Part shown: positions 58,130 to 64,000 of the stretch, piece after piece
Layout: every line of letters starts with the position of its first letter
Numbering within the stretch: position 1 is the stretch's first letter
Source: Chondrus crispus
Taxonomy: Eukaryota > Rhodophyta > Florideophyceae > Gigartinales > Gigartinaceae
Reading direction: 5' to 3'
Length of the DNA stretch: 64,000 nt
NCBI RefSeq assembly: GCF_000350225.1
Contig: NW_005178753.1
Location: forward strand, 186,001-250,000
Program-made: the position numbers and the translations under genes
Notes under the pieces: model-generated
What the model was told of the DNA's origin: nothing
Databases searched by the model: none
The model's input: the letters and a program-made list of their open reading frames with translations, nothing else

Positions 58130-61100
58130 GTTAACACCAGGTCGAACGGAGTCGTCTCCGTCGACCGGTGGACCTGCGTATTGTACGCGAAGGTCAGCGG
58201 CTGCACGTAGTCGTCCCAATCGCGCTGGTGCTCTTCCACGTAGTGCCGGAGGCATTGCACCAGCGTGCGATTGAACTGTTCGGTCTGCCCATTCGACTGG
58301 GGGTGGTAGGCCGTCGTGAGATAATGCCGCACCCCCAGGAGGGTGCATACCACGTCGAAGAATTTCGCAGCGAACTGGGGGCCATTGTCGGTTAGTACGT
58401 AGCGCGGCGCTCCCTAAACGTAGACCCAGTTGTCTAAAACGCGTTTGCGACGACCGAAGCGGTTGTGGTCCGGAGCGGGATACTGCGTGTTAGCTTGGAG
58501 AACCGGTCGGTAATTACCAACACGTGTTGGTTTCCGTGCGCGGTCTTGATCTGGGGCCCCAGGAGGTCCATCGCGACAAACTCCAAGGGGCTCGCCGCGG
58601 GGAACAGCTTGAGATCCTTTGGGTTCTTGACAAGCTTCCCGCGGGTCGCAGCACACGAGGTGCAATTCCGTACGGTTGAAAACGCGTCGCTGGCCATGTG
58701 TGGCCAGTAGTACTCCCTGCGAAGGGTGTAGTACATACGCGTCGCTCCCGGGTGACCTGCCAATCTCGGATGGTGTGCCAGGTACAGTACCCGGGGGCAC
58801 AACCGAGTCGGTACCACGCGCTGCAGGGTCCCGTCCAGCGGGGACGTCCTCACGAGAAATCCGTAACGGTCGATGTCGAACTTCGAGTTCGGCGTCCCGA
58901 CGGTTTCCGCGGCGAAGCGACAGAAGGCGTCCTCAGCTTGTTCGCGTAAAAATTCCTCAACCGAGATGGACGCAGCGTCGCGTTCCTCGGGAGTTATCGC
59001 GAGCGCGTGACAACCGTCCGGACGGTCTTGCGGCGGGTCCCAGTGCACATTGTCCAGGAGGGCCTCGCTGCCCTCATCGTAGTGGACCGCGAAGCACGGG
59101 ACCTCATCATCGACCGGTTCGGTGTCTCCTCCATCGGTACGTAAGCGCGATACGCCGTCCGCGAGTTGGTGCTTGACGCCTGGGCGGTACTGTACCTCGT
59201 AGTCGTACTCCGCCAAGCGCAGGCGCCAGCGAGCGAGCCGACCGGAACTGTCCCCTAAATTGAGGACCCAGCGTAGGGCCTCGTGATCTGTGCGGAGGTT
59301 GAACGCGCTTCCGTATAGGTACGGCCGTAGGGTGAGGATACTCCACACTACGGCCAAGCATTCCTTTTCGGTAGTCGTATAATTGCGCTCCGCGTCGGTC
59401 AACGCACGGCTCCAATATCCGATCGGTCGAGTACCTCCATCGGGTTTCTCCTGTAGAAAGGCGCAACCCACTTCGTGTCCGCACGCGTCGGTGTCCAGCG
59501 TATATTTCCGTCCGTAGCGGGGCAGCGCGAGGATTGGCGGCGACACGAGGCGCCGCTTCAATTCCTCAAACGCCGCGTATTCCGCATCGGTTAAGATCTC
59601 GAACTCGTAGGGCTGATTCATGCCGGTCTTCTTATTCAGCGGCGCGGCGATCTTCGCGAATCCTTGCACAAACCGTCGGTACACGTTGCACATCCCGAGA
59701 AAGGATCGCAGTTCCGTTTGGTTCGTAGGCGCGCGCGCGCGCTCGATCGCGATGACGTTGCGTCGCTCCACCTCCAACCGTCCCGGACGAATGACGTGCC
59801 CGAAATAGGTTACGGAGGTGTCGAAAAACGCGCACTTCGCCAATTTTAGCGACACGCCCGCGGTATATAGAAGCCGTAGTACCTCGCGCACGTGTGCCAT
59901 ATGTTCCGTAACGGTTCGCGAGTAGACAATGACGTCATCGAGGTAGACCAACGCGGTCTCCCATTTCACGCGGGACAGGATGATGTCGACCGCTCGTTGA
60001 AATGTCGCGGGCGCGTTTTTGAGACCGAACGGCATGCGTAGAAAGCGGTAGAGGCCCGAATGCGACGCGAACGTTGTTTTATCGCGGTCCTCCTCGGCGA
60101 TCTCCACCTGCCAATACCCGCTATTACAGTCTAGCGTGGTAAAGACAGTGGCATCGCCGAGCGAGTCGATACATTCGTCCATGCGCGGTAGTGGGTAGAA
60201 GTCGCGAACCGTAACGGCGTTTAGCTTGCAATAGTCCACGCAGAACCGCATGGTCCCGTCCTTTTTAGGGACGAGGACCACGGGGCTCGCCCACTCGGCC
60301 GATGTCGGTTCGATGACTCCCGCGCGCAGCATGCGGTCGATTTCCTTCTTCTCCTTCTCGCGCGCGATGGGTCCGGCTCGGTAGGGTGCTTGGTAGATCG
60401 GCTTCGCACCGGGCTTCAGCTCGATGCGATGCTTCGTAGCATCGATCTTACCCAAGTGGCCGGGCCACATGTCCTTGAACTCGGACAGCATGTCCATAAT
60501 TTCCTACCGGACGGTACTGTCTTCTGCACCAATATGGACGTCTTCTTCCCACGAGCGGGTCTTCTCTGCGTCCGTATCGGTCCGCTCATCCGCGTTAGCG
60601 GGATTCCCACTGTGGGCGTCGTCCGTTTCCGGTTCTTCGCGTCGCGCGCCTCCTCCCGTAACGGTGGTGGATTTAATTCTGCCATCGTCCGTAACGGGTC
60701 CTTCTCGTCGCGCACATTTCCCCGCGGGTGAGGAATTACTCCTGCCTTCGTCTGTAGCGGAATCTTTGCGACGCGCGTATCCTTCCGTAGCGGTGGAGGA
60801 TTGTCTTCTGCTATCGTCCGTAACTGGTTGTTCGCGTAGCGCCTGTTCCTCCGTAACGGTCGAGGAATTATTTTTGTTCCCTCCCCCTTCCTTAGCGTCG
60901 GCCTCTCCGGGGACCGGCACGCCAAGTGTCAGGATGTGTGTGGAGGATGGCAACGCGAGACCAACAACGGTATGCTTGGGGACGTGGGCCGCGCGGCTTC
61001 CGAAGTTGCTAACAAGCACCGTGAACGGCTCGCCCGGGAAGAGGTCCATGACCCCCTGGGCCATCAGGCATAAATTCTTATGCGCCGTTTTGGGGTGGTT

Positions 61101-61955
61101 TTGCACGAAGCAAAGGCCCCCAACCGGTGTTGCGACGGGTACCATCGCTTGGGTCATCGGGATTATCGTGACCCCCTTGACCACGCGAATTTTCCGTGAC
61201 GGTACGTTCGTCGGGAACTGCGCGCGCTTCCGGTCGGCCGAATTTTCATCCTGCGGGAGCTGCTGCAACGGTCCCCTCGAGGCCATCTTGCGGTCGTGCC
61301 TCGAGGGTGTGACTCCCGTCAGCGCTACGGACGGCGCATGATGGAACAGAACCTTCCTCTGCGGTGGCAGGATCGCCTTCACGTGGCGATCCAGGAACGT
61401 GGTTCCGAGGATACAGTCCACCGCGAGGTTGATGACGACCAAGAACGGTACGCGCGCGATGAACTCACCAATCCGGACGTACAGTTTGAGCTCGCCGAGG
61501 GCCTTCATCGACCTATTCGAAGCGTCGATGAGCGGCGGGCTCCGCGCGGACTGGATGGCAGCGCGCCACGGTTCTGCCACACAGCGTAGGTGGATTGGAT
61601 TCGGGCCGGCGCCCAAATCTAGAACCGGTGTGATGGCGCGCATCATCGCGCGTCGTTGTCCGACCGTTGCGGTGACCTTATAATTTTGCTTCTTGAAGAA
61701 GCAAATTGCCGCTCCGTCCGTTCGGCTCTGCGATGGCGCGCGTACCGAAGCGGTCGACGAGGTGCCTTGTTTATTGAGGCTTGGCAGGGGGAGGATCGTC
61801 GACGCCTCTACGCGTCCTCCCCGGCTTCCCCCGTCAACCCAAGGTCCTCGGGCCCCTCGTCCGTCAGCAGTAGCGCGGGTTCTTCCGATTGGACTGCCTC
61901 GCGCGGCTCGACCACGTTGATGCCCGTGGGAGCCTGCGCACGCGAATTTCGCCAC
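58130..61955 (-). pseudogene. Gypsy B pol, main part: protease, reverse transcriptase, RNase H, integrase
   Basis: The protease motif is LDLGAGPNPIH (about 61,610), with Leu in place of the usual Thr/Ser. Reverse transcriptase has SPVVLVPKKDGTMRFCVDY and YLDD (about 59,943); RNase H has DTDACGHEVG, TEKECLAV and RTDHEALRW. Integrase has HHPRLAGHPGATR ... CTSC, FVAMDLLGPQ, LTDNGPQFAAKFFD and NGQTEQFNRT, and is cut by element C after FDLVLT. Defects: TAG at 60,504-60,506 just before EIMDMLSEF, a one-base deletion near 58,434-58,440 (AF then LDNWVYV in the next frame), and TAG at 58,414-58,416. The frame overlaps the gag end in the -1 frame (61,808-61,955). Confidence 0.9.
60600..60880 (-). repeat. 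About 66-bp tandem repeat between protease and reverse transcriptase of gypsy B
   Basis: Four degenerate units of about 22 residues, each built on ARRE-PVTDDGR-SSTVTEG (for example EQALREQPVTDDSRRQSS, EGYARRKDSATDEGRSNSS, KCARREGPVTDDGRIKST). It forms a charged linker. Gypsy A and C have unrelated linkers at this point. Confidence 0.75.
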
Positions 61956-64000
61956 GCGGTCGGCGGTTGGCGCTCGAACGGCGAACCCGGGCGAAGACCT
62001 TGACAGATCCGAAGCTTTTGATAATTGGCCTCGCGGGTCTGCAAAAGCTTCGAACGCAGCGCGCTATCCGCCACCACAGGACATTGCTCCTGTCGGTGGG
62101 TCAGGTCCAGACAGAACCGACACGGCGGGGGTCCAGGTAATTCTTGGTTGAAGAACCGGACCCGCTGGTTCTGTAATGGCCTTCCGTACGGATGTGCGCG
62201 CGCGTCACCGTGTTGGGCGGGCGCCATCGGCGCGTCCGCCGGGGACGAGGCAGGTGACGGATGGTAGCTAGTCGGCGGCGAGCTAAGCGAGCTCGGCGTC
62301 GCCGACTGGTCCGTCACCGCCAGTATCTCCTCCGTTTCGGTTCCGCGCGCTGTCGGGAGTTCAGACAGGGACTCGACCGACAGCACGGGCCTTGTCCGCG
62401 CGTTGTGCGTGAATCTTCTCACCGAATCAGACGGTGCTTGAGGCGACGCGAGCGAGGTCGTCTGTCTTCGAGACGAGCGGTGAGTCTCGCCTATCGCTTG
62501 CGCGTAGCGTGCCACCGCTTGGTAGTCCACGCCCGGATGCGTCGCGAGATAATTCCGCACCTGCGCGCACGTCGCTGGCAGAAGTCCCTCAACGAAAAGG
62601 GACTTCAAGCGCCTGTCCGAGAATACGGTTCCGCAGCGCAACGCCTTGTCCCACAACTGGTTACTGTACACCTCCTCCGTCATATTAGAGCTCTGACGAA
62701 AGAAGGTGACATCACCGACCGCTTCGGAAATAACTTCGTCAGTCGCGTACGTGCGCAATAAAAAGTTAACAACTTCCGCGTAGGTTTCGAGCATATCGCG
62801 CTGCTCGGCATCGACCGCCATGGTATTCCCGTGTAGCCTCGACTGGAGCAAGGCGTGAGCCTGCCCAGTCACATAGAACTAGAAACACCATACGGCCGCG
62901 CCTTCGCTGACCCCATTGTGGTCGCAGGCCATCTTGAAGCGCGCGAGGAATCCTAGCACCGCGATTGGATCTTGACCACCGAATGTGTGGGTTTTCAGCT
63001 AGACGTCCAACTTCTTCCGATATCGGTTAACTCGCCGCGCGGTACTCGCGTCGTAGCGCGCGCTGCGATTTTCCAGCCTATACGTGCGGTAGTCGACGGC
63101 CTTGGTGAACAGGTCGTTCAGCGGCCTGATCACCGGCAACCGTTTCGGATCCCGCCTCGGAGCAGACCGGCGGTCTCTGCCCCTGCGATGGCGGTCTCCT
63201 TCTCCGCCGGGGCTACTGTAGCCCTCCGGATCGGAGTCTTCTCGCCGGATCCGACGTCGGTCGCGCGCATTGCGGCCTCTGCGGTCGCTTCTGCGAGATC
63301 CGTCCGACTCGGTGTCCTCGTCATCGGAGGGGTATCCACCTCCTCCGGCATCGCCGTATCGCGTGTAGCGTCCTTCGCGGTTATCATTGGAGGGGTAACC
63401 GACCCCTCCGGCATCGCGGTATCGCGCGTAGCGTCCGTCGCGGTTCTTGCGCGTCGCCCTGTGCCGACGTCTTGTGTCTTCTTCCTCGGAGGGGTTTTCT
63501 GTACCCTCCGAGGTGTAGCCTTGAGCGCCGGGTGCCCTTCTTCTGCTCGACCGATACGGTTGTCGCTTTTCTGTCGCGAAGCGCCCCAGGCGGTTTTCTG
63601 TCCCGCGGGGGCCAGCCGTATCGGCGAGTACGGGAGAGCCATTTTCTGTGGGCCCTCCTGTAGCACCATAAATTGGTGGGAGGTAAATGGTCTTACCCTC
63701 CGGGTGAGGGGCCATTGTACCGATCCCGGGTGCGGCGCCGATCGGTTCAGCGTGCGTTAGCGTAGGATCCGGAGCGGCTGAGTCGCGCTGCTCGCGTGCG
63801 TCGACTCCTGCTCCGGCGAAGGTCGTGGCCAGACGATTGGCCACGGCGGAGCTGATCGCTCCCTTTAGAGCCGTACCGGACGGGGATTCTTCATCCACAG
63901 TGGTGAGCGCGGTCACCACCTCGCATTGGACTTGAGCGGGTAGAAGTTTGTCCAAAAGCGGTGGTATCGCGCTGCGTACGTGCGCGTCCACGAGCGCGGG
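61808..64000 (-). pseudogene. Gypsy B gag, 5' end beyond window, two in-frame TAG
   Basis: The frame is open from the right edge to a TAG at 62,999-63,001, again to a TAG at 62,879-62,881, then to the natural end at 61,808. An Arg/Gly/Asp-rich basic region (63,150-63,500) contains repeated GRYARYRDAGGVGYPSND-type units. A capsid-like part follows (VDYRTYRLENRSARYD; THTFGGQDPIAVLGFLARF after the first TAG), then a canonical knuckle CRFCLDLTHRQEQC (about 62,112). Alignment by eye with the gags of A and C shows both TAGs fall inside conserved capsid sequence, so they are interruptions and not natural ends. Confidence 0.85.

Larger units (their letters stand above)
40212..64000 (-). mobile_element. 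Ty3/gypsy chromodomain retrotransposon B, partial, interrupted by gypsy C
   Basis: Minus-strand gag and pol lie at 58,130-64,000, continuing at 43,643-44,332 after the nested element C. An antisense gene follows at 40,974-43,466, then a putative left LTR. The integrase reading frame joins exactly across the gttaa target duplication of C (FDLVLT then RPPSGLILP). Its coding sequence has five in-frame TAG stops and a one-base deletion, so it is defective. The 5' LTR and start of gag lie beyond the right edge. Confidence 0.88.

Noticed and set aside
1-64000. CRISPR arrays, rRNA genes, bacterial-type operons
   Set aside because: None seen. The short repeats present are eukaryotic micro/minisatellites or LTR structures.

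Overview
The window is eukaryotic nuclear DNA made mostly of transposable elements. There is no operon structure and no ribosome-binding-site pattern. It contains Ty1/copia, chromodomain-type Ty3/gypsy, hAT and Mutator-like elements, a DGAT1/ACAT-type membrane acyltransferase, a spliceosomal-looking intron, and GC-rich elements set in a more AT-rich background. An alga, perhaps a red alga, would fit this mix. That is inference: nothing here fixes the species.

Layout. 0-3.2 kb: a hAT transposase gene whose two reading frames join through a credible 110-bp intron. 3.2-5.7 kb: broken host-gene pieces: an adenylation-domain fragment, a SNF2-helicase fragment, and a DGAT1-like gene whose two halves lie head to head on opposite strands. 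6.37-26.6 kb: a copia element (433-bp LTRs, target duplication gcgag) split at its gag start codon by a 14.3-kb gypsy element, 'A' (672-bp LTRs that look identical, target duplication ttatg). 26.6-35.9 kb: AT-rich host DNA with few genes: a secreted two-domain cysteine-rich protein, a small membrane protein and a transposase tail with a PCNA-binding-like motif. 35.9-37.2 kb: a decayed gypsy gag-protease. 37.25-40.2 kb: a Mutator-like element. From about 40.2 kb to the right edge: a second minus-strand gypsy element, 'B', whose integrase is interrupted by a third, 'C' (44,333-58,129; about 1.06-kb LTRs, target duplication gttaa).

How it fits together. The order of events can be read from the nesting: B went into the Mutator-like element, C into B, and A into the copia element. 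A has no LTR difference I could find, the copia LTRs about one, and C about 1-1.5 percent. A and C share the same 18-nt primer binding site, and A, B and C all place pol in the -1 frame relative to gag.

Most unusual feature. Gypsy A and B each carry, between pol and the 3' LTR and on the opposite strand, a long open reading frame (896 and about 830 codons) that starts just inside the LTR. Each has a disordered acidic/proline-rich N-terminus, an unrecognised central region and a C-terminal coiled coil. C has a shorter, broken ORF in the same position and orientation. In A this antisense module is bracketed by two copies of the pol stop plus polypurine tract. I regard this antisense gene as the best candidate for an undescribed system in the window.
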